A program made the translations under genes and the position numbers. A stretch of 64,000 nt of DNA, from positions 213,342,751 to 213,406,750 of the forward strand of contig BTPG01000004.1 of the NCBI GenBank assembly GCA_036245525.1, read 5' to 3'. Below the pieces are notes generated by a model. It had not been told where the DNA came from, did no database searches, and saw nothing but the letters and a program-made list of their open reading frames with translations. This stretch comes from Semisulcospira habei (Eukaryota > Mollusca > Gastropoda > Semisulcospiridae). Of this stretch, positions 33,321-44,378 are shown piece after piece; positions within the stretch are counted from its first letter, which is position 1; every line of letters begins with the position of its first letter.

Positions 33321-33748
33321 TACTTTGACAAGGCAAATTCAGGTAATATTTGGAGGTATGTTTTTTTATGAAAACAAATGGCAAAATAATTATTGTAAAG
33401 AAATATCAACATTTTATAAATACTTATTGTCTCTTTCTTTTGTTGAAAAATATACATTTATAGTAATTATCACATTTTTATCAACTAACCCAAAAATGTA
33501 AAATTTGAAATAGCTGTCGTGATAATGAATGCAGAATTGCGTTGTTTCGTGGTTTAGTTCAATGAAATGTGCGCCCGTAAGTGATTTTGAATCTTACAGC
33601 TACGATCCGTACGGTCCAAAATCAGACACCAGCGCAAATATGTTTAAATGCACTAAAAATATGCTCATGTGTATTTATATTGCATATGCAACGGCAAAAA
33701 TCCCCAGCAAAAAAAACCAAAAAAACCCCAAAAAACAACAACAAAAAC

Positions 33749-33750
<2 letters not shown>

Positions 33751-33794
<44 letters not shown>
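33751..33794. repeat. (CA)n microsatellite
   Basis: An uninterrupted CA run after an A-rich stretch. Confidence 0.95.
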
Positions 33795-33796
<2 letters not shown>

Positions 33797-33855
33797 GGAA
33801 AAAGAAAGATGCCCAGCCGTCAAAAGAACATAGATACAAAGCGGTTCCATCAAGT

Positions 33856-33930
33856 GGCACAAATCCTCATGAGCCCCCCGCAACTGCAGGGCCGCATGGG
33901 AATCTATGCCACATGCAGTTATGTAGCATG
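33856..33930. repeat. Decayed B-core hairpin
   Basis: AAATCCTCATGAGCCCCCCG pairs imperfectly with GGGCCGCATGGGAATCTATG. Arms are clearly diverged, unlike most copies. Confidence 0.55.
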
Positions 33931-34369
33931 AGAGTTTTCTCGGCTTTGAAGCAGTTTTATGGTTTGATAAGTTCCCAAATCATAGCCCATCCTACACTGT
34001 ATAACTATTTAACTATTTGGGGGTGGGGGTGGAGTGGGGAGGGGGCAGTGGGGGGGGGGGGGGGACATGAATCGGCGATTACAACTGTTCACTCGTATAT
34101 ATAGCGCACTCTGCAAATGCACGTCAAAGTGGAATATTTCTCAATGCAATTGAGAGATTGATGGTCATAAAAGATAGGTACGAGTGAACAGTGGCACGGG
34201 TGGGGACACAAACTCACTGGGCAAAAAGGTCGCCAGGACGACGTCGGCATTATATTGGCCATTATTGACCATTTAAGTCCTTATATGGTAAGGTTTACAA
34301 AATAACAACAACAACAAACTTGAGAAACATCATCGTCCTTTACTGTTTCAGTGACTACATATACTCAGA

Positions 34370-34457
34370 CGAGCAAAAGAAATGCGACATTTTTGTAATC
34401 ATCGGAAACACTAAAGTGTTTCCGATGATTCCAAAAATGTCGCATTTCTTTTGCTTG
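34370..34457. mobile_element. Tc1/mariner-like hairpin MITE with TA edges
   Basis: CGAGCAAAAGAAATGCGACA is mirrored by TGTCGCATTTCTTTTGCTTG with a 2-base centre (GAAACACT AA AGTGTTTC). TATACTCAGA and CGTCAGTATA lie outside the arms, giving TA edges. The superfamily is inferred from the TA site and the end sequence. Confidence 0.8.
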
Positions 34458-34544
34458 TCGCGTCAGTATATAATTTCATGATTTGTATGCCAGTGTCTGG
34501 ATGGACATATGACATGCTCGACAGATGTGCGTACAAGTCCACGG

Positions 34545-34745
34545 CTTATGATTGTTGGGAAATTGTTCAGGCAAACAGACGGGCTTGTCCGTTGACAGGT
34601 CCTGCTAAATCAAAGTGGCACTGTTGCAGTGCGCCTGAATTGATCAGTGTTCAGGTTCACAGGCTATAGCTGCCCCCGTCTCCTCTGTAACCGCCCGTTA
34701 GGGCCGCCCATTATCGCTCCGGTGCAGTGGACGTTAATCCCCGAG
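34545..34745 (+). repeat. Dispersed SINE-like repeat, first copy
   Basis: An inverted relative lies at 48130-48345: both share AAATCAAAGTGGCAC, TTGATCAGTGTTCAGGT and GCCCGTTAGG. It ends GTGGACGTTAATCCCC, a tail form reminiscent of molluscan SINE/LINE 3' ends. Confidence 0.7.
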
Positions 34746-34826
34746 TTAACCAGCCATATGATGGAATTGTGAGGAGGGAATTTAAACTCGATAATTAAGC
34801 CTTTCATTGCCGAACACCCCCAACTG

Positions 34827-34890
34827 CAAGAGGCACAGAACCTCATCAGCCCCCGCAAGTGCGGGGGTTCATGAGGATCTATGCCTCTTG
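34827..34890. repeat. B-core hairpin upstream of the intact GPCR
   Basis: CAAGAGGCACAGAACCTCAT pairs with ATGAGGATCTATGCCTCTTG. It is the paralogue of 5359-5426 and sits about 95 bp before the GPCR start codon. Confidence 0.85.
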
Positions 34891-34984
34891 CTAGCCCTGT
34901 TTTGTGTATGTATGTGTTTCACGGACGGATGGGGCAGAATTTAATTATTTCAGAAACGAAGCTCGTGGTCTGTGGCAGTTCAGC

Positions 34985-35940
34985 ATGAATACATCACACA
35001 CCTTCGCTGATATTTCTTCAGAACTGACGAGTGACGCTACAGTTACAAAACAGTCTGCCACAGTCTCCATGGCAACCGAATCCCAAGCGTTTCCTACGTG
35101 GGAGATCCCTCAGAACATCATCAGCTACGAGACAATGATGTTTATTATTTCAATATGCGACTGGTTCCTCTATCCACCAGTCTGCCTGGTAGGCGCCATC
35201 ACAAACCTTATCAACTGTCTTGTGTTTTACTACCAAGGCCTGAAAGACAGGATGACCCTCTGTCTCTTTATTCTCTCGCTCGTCGACTGTCTGTTCTTGC
35301 TCTCCGTGTTTTGCCTGGTCATTGCTTCTTTCGTCAAGTTGGCAGACGAAGAGGCCGGGGCGGAGTACGGGGCAAAATCCATGGTTTACTTCGGCGGAAT
35401 AGAGCTTGGCCTAAAGGCAACGTCAAGCTGCATCAGCTCGGTGATTGCGCTGGAGCGCTGCGTGTGTGTGGTGAACCCCCTCAAAGCCGCTTCCCTCATT
35501 CGGACTCGCACCATGGCCACTCTCCTGGCCGCTCTTCTCGTCACATTTCAACTCATGCTCGTGTTTTTTCCATTCAAATACGCAATTAGAGATCAATGGG
35601 ACGATGAACTCAACATCACTAGCTGGGAAATTGTCCCATCAGAAAATTTCATCCAAAACGAAGAGGCATTTCATATCATCGACGATGTACTTTTATCATC
35701 TGTCGTTCCCGTGACGACCTTCATTTTGGTTTCCATGTCGACGGCCGTGACCGTGGTGAAACTGAAGGCCGCCGTGTCATGGCGTGAGAGTTCTGGGCAC
35801 GCGGCAGGGTCAAGCGGAGGTCAAGGTAATCGCCATGGCAACCAGAAGCAAAGCGAGGCTGCTCTGACCCGGATGTTGGTTCTTCTTTCCTGTGCTTACA
35901 TCGCATTTTCGTCCCCGCTAATCGCAGTGGCACTGACAAG
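34985..35940 (+). CDS. Class A GPCR, exon 1, copy 2 (intact)
   Basis: A rhodopsin-family receptor; with exon 2 (38643-38877) it gives about 396 residues. I chose the ATG at 34985 (MNTSHTF) because it aligns with copy 1 and gives a glycosylatable N-terminus (NTS); the frame stays open upstream to 34904. TM1 has GAITNLINCLVFY; TM2 has LSLVDCLFLL with the conserved Asp; TM3 ends SSVIALERCVCVV, with ERC in the DRY position; TM4 is MATLLAALLVTFQLML; an acidic, N-glycosylatable (NIT) second outer loop follows; TM5 is SSVVPVTTFILVSM; a Gly/Gln-rich inner loop; TM6 is LVLLSCAYIAFSSPL. The exon ends at AAG|GTAAGC, splitting an Arg codon. It would sit in the plasma membrane; the ligand and G protein are unknown. 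The family is amine/peptide-like or an orphan chemosensory type. Confidence 0.85.
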
Positions 35941-36580
35941 GTAAGCTGGTCTCTCACAGCCTGACACAGCTATAACAGAGGCACTGACAAGGTAAGCTGG
36001 TCTCTCACAGCCTGACACAGCTATAGCAGTGGCACTGACAAGGAAAGCTGGTCTATCACAGCGTGACACAGCTATGGAAGTGACACTGGCAACTGAAGTA
36101 AGCTGGTCTCTCACATTGATTGGACATTGCTTAACGTCCCGACAGCAACAAGGCTTTCTCAGGACGTGCCTGCACTGCTTGTGAAAAAAAAACTAAACAG
36201 AAAATTGAATGTATGTCACCAGCCGGTCAAATACGTTAAATAAACCTACAACATGGGGCCTAAATAAACCCAAGACCATTTAGCAACACACATCCAATAT
36301 CAAGAGCTACAGGCAGTGCAGACAGTATGGAGAGTTTTAAAAAGGCAAATACAGGTGAATGGACAAAGGGTAGACAGAAACACATGCCCCAGAATAGAGA
36401 GAAAAACCCACCCTGAGGGGCTGACCAGGGTGACCCTGGGAACTAAGCTGGTCTCTCACAGCCTGACACAGCTATAGATGACACTGACATCGTAAGCTGG
36501 TCTCTCACAGTCCAACACAGCTGTAGCTGTGGCACTGACACGGGAAGCTGGTCTCGGTGCTAGGCCTGACAAAGCTATAT
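35924..36580. repeat. Tandem repeat that copies the exon-intron junction
   Basis: The last bases of exon 1 and the donor (GGCACTGACAAG|GTAAGC) start a 51-bp unit that continues CTGGTCTCTCACAGCCTGAC. GTAAGC recurs at 35992, 36098 and 36492; at 36043 it has become GAAAGC. A SINE splits the array at 36116-36447. Confidence 0.92.
36116..36447 (-). mobile_element. SINE-like repeat inside the tandem array
   Basis: It is the same family as 21532-21868. AAGCTGGTCTCTCAC lies on both sides and may be target duplication or simply the host tandem repeat. Its internal TTAA near 36237 is unoccupied. Confidence 0.88.
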
Positions 36581-37344
36581 CAGTGGCACTGACACAGCTG
36601 TTATATTATGTACCCACTTCATAAAGTTGTCCTTCTTTGACACATGTATCGATATATTGTATAACAAGCAAATTAATATTCACGAACTTGCTTGATATAC
36701 TTTCATTTGCAAAATTCTTTGCAGGCCCAAAACATTCAATCTTGACACTTGCATTTGTAAAAACGGAAACACGAAATATGCTCATACTGCAACATTAACG
36801 AGTCCCTATATGCAGTAGTGATGCAAAACGTTTTAGTGAACGTACGCTAGAAATTTCTTTCCCATACATAAGCAGCAACGGACAGCAGACGCCAGCAAAT
36901 GTGCGAAACGAAATCCCTGCACGAGTGAAATTGACAAGACGCTAGCGATATCGTAAACGACAACCCGAGAAAACGGCAAAATAAAACAAACCTGCTGGTA
37001 TTCTCGTCATTATCCGTGGTCTAATTACGAGTAGAAAGTCACACTGATTTTTTTTTTTCAGAGTCAGCCGATAAAATCTGTGCGCCGAGTCGATAGTCCG
37101 AAATGCAGTCGTCTGCCAAGCACATGTTTTGTCTGAACACCGCAATCAGCCGTCAGCTGAAGGACGCGAGACAGTTTTGTTTTGGACTGGGTACATAAAT
37201 TATATTGAGCCAAATTTTGCTTGATACAGTGCCGATAACCGACAGATGTGATTATTTGACCCAATCAAAATATCCTCGTCTTATGACTCGGACATTTTGA
37301 TTCGGGTCTTGTAATCACATCTACCTGTTCAAGGCACTATATCA

Positions 37345-37383
37345 ATTTATTTATTTATTTATTTGGGTTTAACGCCGAGCAGG
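37345..37383 (-). mobile_element. 39-bp LINE/SINE 3' tail with target duplication
   Basis: GGCACTATATCA flanks both sides. Between lies ATTTATTT repeats and TGGGTTTAACGCCGAGCAGGC. Read on the minus strand this equals the last bases of the LINE that ends at 63096. It is an extreme 5' truncation. Confidence 0.88.
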
Positions 37384-37725
37384 CGGCACTATATCAAGCA
37401 ACATTTGGCTGAATATAACTTATGTACCCAGTCCAAAACAGAACTTTACCAGAGTCCTTCTGATTACCGCCATTGGTCCTGAAGTGGGTCAGTTTCTCTA
37501 TATTTGGACATAAAACTTACCAGATTGACACTAACCATCTTGCTGCTGTCTGTTCTCCGTTTATATATGTGTGTGGGGGTGGGGGGTTTCGAGCGTACTT
37601 ACGCACTATGAAGTATTTCATTACTAGCGCTTAGGAGTTGTGAGCTTGTTCATGGCCCAGTGACAGTATGAGCATGTGTAGTGTTTTTGTTTTGACAGAA
37701 GCAAGCATCAAGAATGAATCTTTCT

Positions 37726-37780
37726 GCCGCCGTGAGGTGGCCTTAGTCGCCTGCTCGGCGTTAATCCCAAATAACTAACC
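37726..37780 (+). mobile_element. LINE/SINE 3' tail fragment
   Basis: GCCGCCGTGAGGTGGCCTTA, then CGCCTGCTCGGCGTTAATCCC and AAATAACTAACC. It interrupts the family C arm (ATGAATCTTT ... TGACTCTTTT). It has the same tail as 63040-63096. Confidence 0.75.
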
Positions 37781-38110
37781 AAATTGACTCTTTTGGGTCT
37801 GCAAGGGATTAGGAAGGTATATCAAGCAAGTTCATAAATATTAATTGCTTGTTATACAGTTCATGTGTCAAAGAAGGGGAAATTGTATGGAGTGGGTACA
37901 TGGGTGCATCATTTGCACAAATACTGACATATATTTGCAAAATGCGGTAATGCGGTATTTAAGCTCTTCATGCTGACTCGTGATTATGACACAGCGTTCT
38001 CTCAAATATTAAAAGTTGTGAAGACAGCTATGTCTAAAAAAATATATAAACTGGACTGTAATACATTATAACATAAATATGAACATTTTAGTCCTGACGA
38101 ACTACACAAA

Positions 38111-38296
38111 GAGATGGTTCGACCATGATAATTCAAGGGTAGTGCCATATTAGCTTGGCGCCTGATGGCGCCAGGCTAATCTGACAGTACCCTTGTATTA
38201 TCATGGTCGAGCCATCTCCTGCAACTGGTACATAGTCGTCAGGTAGTACCTCCAAAATAAAGTTTGGAAATGCGGCCTTGAGGTGAAATGGGTTAA
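38111..38296. mobile_element. A-type palindromic MITE, only the right TTAA seen
   Basis: The hairpin at 38111-38218 uses GAGATGGTTCGACCATGATA and its complement, with inner arms GCCATATTAGCTTGGCGCC against GGCGCCAGGCTAATCTGAC. The right edge is GGTGAAATGGGTTAA. The left edge is not convincing. Confidence 0.7.
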
Positions 38297-38312
38297 AAAT
38301 TCAAAGGATGCG

Positions 38313-38560
38313 TTAACCCCTTCAGTGCCATGACCAGGCTCCCTCCCAAAACAGATTTATGTGGAAGCTTAAAAATGGGGAAAGGGGAAAAAAATCATCC
38401 ATGAATAGATCCTTACGAGTCCCCACCAACTTACCTGTGAGATTTCACAAGAGGCATCATACCTGACGAAATTTCACAGGTAAGTTGGTGGGGACTCGTA
38501 AGGATCTATTCATGGACGAATGCCACTGGCAATTATCGTCCGAGGGGTAGGTATAATTTT
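38313..38560. mobile_element. MITE with B-type ends and a private core
   Basis: It begins TTAACCCCTTCAGTGCCATG and ends near CGTCCGAGGGGTAGGTATAA. The hairpin at 38398-38516 (TCCATGAATAGATCCTTACG and its complement) has about 47-bp arms and a 24-base loop, unlike the A, B and C cores. Confidence 0.75.
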
Positions 38561-38642
38561 ACACTTATATGTAATCAGCTGACACGAAAAAAAGACAATG
38601 ATTCACATTAAGAACTTCCTTTTCTTTTTAGTCCGACTGTAG

Positions 38643-38877
38643 GTTCTTGGTGACAGATTTCTCTGCGGCGGGGCATTATCACAATCTCTACTGGGCCACG
38701 CACTATCTGGCCACGCTATCTGGGTGCGTGAACAGTGCAGTCAATTTCTTCGTATTCGTCTGCCAGTCAACTCGCTTCAGGCACGAGCTGCGCGCGCTTT
38801 TCGGCTCGCGCTGCAGGGTTCACAAGAAACCAGACAAGGAGAAATCATCTGTGTTTACTTCCATGACGGAAAACTGA
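38643..38877 (+). CDS. Class A GPCR, exon 2, copy 2 (TM7 and tail)
   Basis: It begins after TTTTAGTCCGACTGTAG, completing the split Arg codon. It encodes FLVTDFSAAGHYHNLYWAT, then TM7 with GCVNSAVNFFVFV (NPxxY variant), the basic helix-8-like STRFRHELRALF, a Cys near its end and a 20-residue hydrophilic tail ending SMTEN, with stop TGA. Reading frame and phase agree with exon 1. Confidence 0.83.
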
Positions 38878-39094
38878 CAGTACAGTGATGCAGAAAAACC
38901 ACGATATGTTATGCAGTCGCCGAACACGCTTAAGTCCAATCTGCAGGGCCTTTTTGTTTTCGTTTGACTTATCTGTAACTCGGGCCTAAAATCAAAGTTT
39001 CACAGAGTTGTTCGACTGGCACTGAAGGGGCTGATAGATTACACCGAGTCCTTTAAAAAAAAATCTAATGCGGCAAAGTCTCGCAAAATACATT

Positions 39095-39308
39095 TTAACT
39101 CATTCAGCCCGACGCAAGTATTTCCCAAATTTTGGAGCCGTCATCTAATGATTATGCACCAGTTGCAGGAGATGGATCGACCATAATAATTCAAGGGCAG
39201 TGCCAGATTAGCTTGACGCCGACAGGCGCCAAGCTAATCTGGCATTATCCTTGAATTATCATGGTCGACCCATCGCCTGCTGCAGTGCCTCAGGGCTGAA
39301 TGGGTTAA
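39095..39308. mobile_element. TTAA-bounded MITE, variant A core
   Basis: The ends TTAACTCATTCAGCCCGA and CAGGGCTGAATGGGTTAA are inverted repeats. The hairpin (about 39174-39272) uses ATAATTCAAGGG...AGATTAGC, with GCTAATCT...CCTTGAATTAT opposite; both arms differ from the first A-core copies at matching positions. Confidence 0.9.
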
Positions 39309-39566
39309 CATTTAGAAATTGCCGTTGCAAATTTTCCTAAATAACGATGGCTCACATCCATTAATATTTTGTTTAAGTCTGAAATTGAAAATGATGGATC
39401 TCCTTCTAAGATTTCATGTAACAGGCTACAAATACAATTACAAATACGGAAAAGCGGTATCGACTAACACTCACTTTTTGTAGATAATGTTTACGCTCAC
39501 TTAAGGCAAGCCATACTTTTTATTATTTTTTTTTTTTATTAAGGTCGATAACCAGATTTTAAATCT

Positions 39567-39631
39567 GCAAGAGGCAATATCCTCATGAGCCCCTGCATCT
39601 GCAGGGGCTCATGAGGATGACTGCCTCTTGC
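39567..39631. repeat. B-type hairpin
   Basis: GCAAGAGGCAATATCCTCAT pairs with ATGAGGATGACTGCCTCTTG around CCCTGCATCTGCAGGGG. A TTTTAAAT lies just to the left; I cannot define the outer edges. Confidence 0.8.
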
Positions 39632-42230
39632 TAATAAAGACCATCCATATAAAATGTATAAATCAATATGTATTATAAGCTTGAACTAGTATCTTCAGAC
39701 CCATAGGCTCACTACCCATACATGTACTTACCGACTGCAGGCTACTTGTCATGTATTTTGTCTATTGTAACCAAATTGAACACAATGGTACGTCTTTCCA
39801 AACTTTTCAGTAACGAGGAATAAATTTTACATCACAACTGGTACATCACATGTACGTTATAAACGTGTATTGTTGTTGTTTTCAGTGCCGCAGATATGTA
39901 TGTGTCTATTCGGCCAACTTGAAGAAAACCACAACTACGATCTGTAGGCTATGAGGCCACACAGGGCAATTGCTTCCGGTGTGCATGTAGTAACTTTTCC
40001 GCAAGTGAATAGTTTTTAAAAATTCCTCCCTTTTTGCAATTGTTTTAGGGTGTAAAACTTCAATTTTGTTGCCTTTTTTTGGCGTTTTGAGCAACAAAAG
40101 GCATGACAGGTGGTGTGAAAAAGAGCAAAATCTGGGTAATTTTAGTCGATTTAGTGTGTTCATGGGAGCCTTATTGGGGCGGCGGCACGGTTGTATGCAG
40201 GCTTGCAGACGACAGTTTTGTCATGCGGGGTACTTAGTGCATTAGGGTGTTGTGGAAAACGCTAACAGATAATTTTTTTAAAGAATTGCTGAAAATGTTT
40301 CTCCTGTGATATGCTCCGCGTGAATGTTTTGTTTTGGCTGAAAGGTTCTTCGTTCATAGCTTTGTGTTGCAAGAGGCTAATAGAGAAAAGTGTGTGAAAA
40401 GGGGGCGTAACCTATTTGCCCTGTGTGGCCACATTTGCATGTTCTTGCCTTGATCTGTGAATCTGTTTATGTTTCTTCAAACAATCCTTCCCAACAAAAC
40501 TAGCATCACACTCTTTACACTAATCACCGATGTGGCGACTGGTCTTTGCGAATCTACAAAATGTCATACTGAAAAAAATCCGTTTTCAGTATATTTAAGT
40601 ATGAGCCTCGTTGCCATGACGTCACGTGGCACGACTGAAATTGCCGACGTATCTGGGTAACGTCAACCTGACTCCACACCGATAGCCAGACTAAAATTGT
40701 ACCATGACATTCTAGTCAAACTTTTGTCACCGTTTGTCTCAAGCATTAGAAGCCAAAGTGAAACGCATATGACGTAAATTCTAAAAACGTAAAACTGAAC
40801 TGAAATTACGTCACGACAAATGGCGGTTTTTTGTTTTCCAGCCAATGACGCGAATGCACTGTGTCCCTTATAAAGCTCACTGAGGCATAGGCAAATCTGG
40901 TATGCCTTATCAATAGGATTCATCTCATCTTGTTTTTGTGTGTGGTTGTTCAAGACTGTTAATTCGTCTTCACGTTCGTCTTGAGGAGATACAACACTTC
41001 ATATTGAATCAGACACTCAGCCGTCTAGGAATCTCCAAAACTGATCACAGGCATCGCACGGTACATTGGTTAACAGATGTTGCGTTATAGGGCGTCACAA
41101 CAGGCAGGACGGAGAAACGAACCGGAAATATTTTAATATCGGTGCCAATAAGTGGTGACAACCAAAACGCCGCCGGACTGACGTGAAGGAACCGACATCG
41201 AGGAGGAGGGAGGAGTCATCAATGTATTCAATGGGGAACAACGCGCGCTGTGGTTCGCAGCGAAACTAATAGTAACGTCCCTTCCGTTGACAACAGAAGA
41301 GAACAACCAGTCAAATCGGAAGCGTCCAATAGTTACAGGTCATGTTACATATTCAGATGAGGTAGCCTGAGGCAGTGCAAGGACCGGTGTTTAAGGGGGG
41401 GGGGGGGGGGGGGGGGGGGAATCTGCCATCTTTGGCATTTTGTACCGAGGCAGTATGCTGGAATTTGCTTAAAAATCTCTTGATAGATGAGAAGAGACAC
41501 TTGATGTTTGATGCTTTGATTCATACCAGCCTTCCAGCGGACTCTTCCGTTTTGGCCTAGCGGGAGTTGCCAAGCGGATGGTGATTTGAGGTGTGTACCA
41601 GTTTTGGCTGCGCTTGGATGTAGATTTGGTACAGAATCATGTTGATAGCCAGGAAATGAGACTAGTGATGTCCTTAGTTTTCAGTCAGTTTTGAATTTTG
41701 TGCATGGCAAATGTGCAGCAAGTGGGCGGTAATGTTGTTTAAGGGATTGAAAAAGGGGATGACAGTGGGACAGACTACTGAATCGGTGCTAAGGCGGCAT
41801 TTTAACAGATGAGACTGCAGGGGAGGCCCACTGTGTGCTTTGACCTGTCAGTAGTATGGTTCCCACCTAGTGCCAAACCGCCGCTAACCACTCGGTAGTC
41901 TCTGCATTCAGTGGCGCAGACAGTCTGATTGAACACCCCTACACTGAGATTCTATTCCCTTGGCCCAAGGTCTGAACAGTAAATGCATATTTTCTCGCTA
42001 TTTACCTATGAAGAAAGGGTTATGAGCCTATAAACGAGATATGCTTTCATTGGTTCAAAGGACATTTCGGAATGCAGAAAATATCGACTGAGTTGACATT
42101 AAAAGGTCAGCCGAACGCATCGTTACTGGACCAAATGCTATGACAGCGTGTACGTATACCACGTTAGAACTAACGTTTAGTCAACTCCGAAAAGCCCCAG
42201 CCGTCCAGTGATCATAGACGACACAGCAGG
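39632..42230. other. Long non-genic stretch
   Basis: No recognisable exon, repeat family member or RNA gene was found apart from a G tract at 41394-41419. There is a TATA-like CCCTTATAAAGC at 40865, but no gene that it would serve. Confidence 0.4.
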
Positions 42231-42234
42231 ATCA

Positions 42235-42303
42235 GCAAGAGGCATAGATTTTCAGGAGTCCCGGCAGGAGGTGCTGGGGCTCATGAAGATCTATGTCTCT
42301 TGC
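42235..42303. repeat. B-type hairpin, diverged
   Basis: GCAAGAGGCATAGATTTTCA pairs with TGAAGATCTATGTCTCTTGC. The flanks (CAGTGATGGGGCACG on the right) resemble B-element ends. Confidence 0.75.
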
Positions 42304-42661
42304 AGTTGGATTGTGTTCATATTTTCTCGGCAGTGATGGGGCACGTCACTTCAGTTTTGCGTGGTTTGGGAAAAGGGTGGTCTATACCGGTGAGTTCTCA
42401 AACCTACCTTCTAGATAATACTAGTGGAGAGTGAAACATCATTGAGCCTCATAAGCCCCTGCAGCAGCAGGGATACATGTGTGTATGTGCTTCTCAATCA
42501 GTATTTGGTAGGTCCCAGTCCAAAAATAAAAGTCTCCAATACTCTGATATCAGTCGTCTAACACAATTAAGTCAGTGTCTTTGTGCTTGAACGCACGAAG
42601 GCAAAAATGGAACAACAGTATTGGGCTGACAATACTTGAACCAGTAAACTTAGATATACGG

Positions 42662-42738
42662 TGGTGTCAACAAGAGCCATTGATCCTCATGATCCCCCGC
42701 ACATGCGGGGCTCTAGGGATCTATGACTATTGCAGCTG
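42662..42738. repeat. B-type hairpin, diverged
   Basis: ACAAGAGCCATTGATCCTCA pairs imperfectly with AGGGATCTATGACTATTGCA around CCCCCGCACATGCGGGG. Confidence 0.7.
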
Positions 42739-42863
42739 GATCTGGATTACTTTTCCTCACGGCTATGGCTAGGCACCCGACGTCTGAACCTGTCAATAGC
42801 CACAACAACTAAAATGAACAAAAATAGTCAAGTTAGCCTCTGCGCGCGTGCGTGTGTGTGTGT

Positions 42864-42865
<2 letters not shown>

Positions 42866-42908
<43 letters not shown>

Positions 42909-43240
42909 TTATTTCAGTTTTTGCAGGCCATCAGGCCCATATGAACACAAAATACAATTTACAACCAGAAAATACAGGAAGGTGGTTGTAAAGAACACAA
43001 TCACATAGCATTACATCAGCGCACATAAATAAACAAAAACAACGAAAGTTCAAAGCAAATCCCTCTAATTCCTTAATTTAAGGCACCCTGAAATATACAT
43101 AGCAACTTTAAAGACCAGTTTATCATGTAGGTTTCCACACAGCAGCTGAACTTTGAGATCGGATGGGAATCTGTAGTAAAACAGTGGAATGTACTTTTTA
43201 CGTAAAGGGGAATATTTTGGACACTCGAAAAGAAAATGAC
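42866..43240 (-). mobile_element. 3' fragment of a CR1-like LINE
   Basis: On the minus strand the frame [20 protein letters not shown] and onward to SGCLKLRN (stop at 43065) is the Cys-rich C-terminus typical of CR1/Nimb-type ORF2 proteins. A 3' UTR and a (TTA)n tail (TAA repeats at 42866-42906) follow. The fragment is cut at a GT microsatellite. Confidence 0.75.
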
Positions 43241-43314
43241 ACAAATGTGTGTGTTTGTGTGTGTGTGTGTGTGTGCGCGCGTGCGTGCGTGCGTGCAACT
43301 GAGTGCGTGTGCGT
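43239..43314. repeat. (GT)n/(GC)n microsatellite
   Basis: GTGTGT passing into GCGCGCGTGCGTGC. It joins two unrelated LINE fragments. Confidence 0.9.
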
Positions 43315-43359
43315 GTGAAGTCTCGAAAATGTCTTCCTTCCTTACTTACGCCTGTCACC

Positions 43360-44336
43360 CCTCCCCCCCCCCCCCACCCCAGGGTATAGGCAGTCGACGA
43401 GAGACCTCCAGCGACTCCTGTCCTGTGCTTCTCCTTCGATTTTACTCCAGGTGGTTCCCAGTCTCTTGATGTCTGCTTGGAGGTCTCAACGCCAGGTGTT
43501 TCTCGGCCTGCCTCTTTTCCTGGCTTTCTCTGGGGGTTCCATGACAATGCCTGCCTAGTGATACTGGAAACTGGCTTTCTCAGACTGTGACCAATCCATC
43601 CCCATCTTCTTCGCCCAATTTCATTCTCTGCTGTTATCTGCTCTGTTCTCTCCCAGAGTCTGACGTTGCTGATCTTCTCTGGCCAGTGGATTTTCAAGAT
43701 TCTTCTAAGTCAACTGTTTATGAAGATCTGTACTTTGTTGACTGTGGTTTTTGTCAACCTCCAAGTCTCTGTTCCATATATGAGAACTGCTTTTATGTTT
43801 GAATTGAAAATCCGGACTTTGGTGTTTTATGTCAGCTCTCTGGAACTCCACACTTTTTTCAACTGGAGAAAGGCTGCTCTTGCTTTACCGATTCGTGCTC
43901 CGACATCCGCATCAGTGCCGCCTTTTTTGTCGATGATGCACCCGAGATAGGTGAAGGACTCCACCTCCTCTAATGGGGTGCCAGCAAGCAAGATTGGTTC
44001 TTCCCTGGTTGCGTTCAGCCTCATTCTCTTTGTTTTCCGTTTGTGGATGGTTAGACCCACTTGGGACGAAATGTCGGCAAGCCTCGTGGTCTTGTCCTGC
44101 ATTTGTTGATGAGTGTGGGACAGTAAAGCCAAGTCGTCTGCAAAATCGAAGTCGTCAAGCTGTGTCCACAGTGTCCACTGTATTCCGCTTCTTCTCTGCT
44201 CAATGGTCCTCTTCATGACCCAGTCTATGGCCAGTAGGAGGAGGAACGGAGACAGCAAACACCCCTGCCTGACGCCGGTTCTGACCTGGAGCTCCCTGGT
44301 GAACTGCCCTTCATGGATCACGCGACATCGAAATGT
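43360..44336 (-). mobile_element. RTE-like LINE fragment, reverse transcriptase
   Basis: Minus-strand frames show VRTGVRQGCLLSPFL, DDFDFADDLALLSH, SFTYLGCIIDKKGGTDADV and, after a frameshift near 43830, [14 protein letters not shown] and [14 protein letters not shown]. This is the palm and thumb of a reverse transcriptase with the active-site ADD, lacking the endonuclease and RT N-terminus. It is 5' truncated and frameshifted. Confidence 0.85.
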
Positions 44337-44340
44337 CTGA

Positions 44341-44343
44341 CAT

Positions 44344-44378
<35 letters not shown>

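Larger units (their letters stand above)
36606..37902. mobile_element. Family C inverted-repeat element
   Basis: The left arm (36606-36704, TATGTACCCACTTC ... GCTTGATATAC) and right arm (37806-37902, TATATCAAGCAAG ... GAGTGGGTACATG) are inverted repeats about 95 bp long. In the middle is the family C hairpin (37201-37417). A partial relative is at 11240-12100. I see no transposase. The class is unknown. Confidence 0.75.
35941..38642 (+). other. Intron of GPCR copy 2
   Basis: A phase 2 intron from GTAAGC to TGTAG. It contains the donor-junction tandem repeat, a SINE, a family C element at 36606-37902 and palindromes at 38111-38218 and 38398-38516. The phase and position match copy 1. Confidence 0.85.

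Noticed and set aside
40860..40900. TATA-type promoter (CCCTTATAAAGC)
   Set aside because: No transcription unit or coding sequence can be placed downstream; a single AT-rich match is weak evidence.
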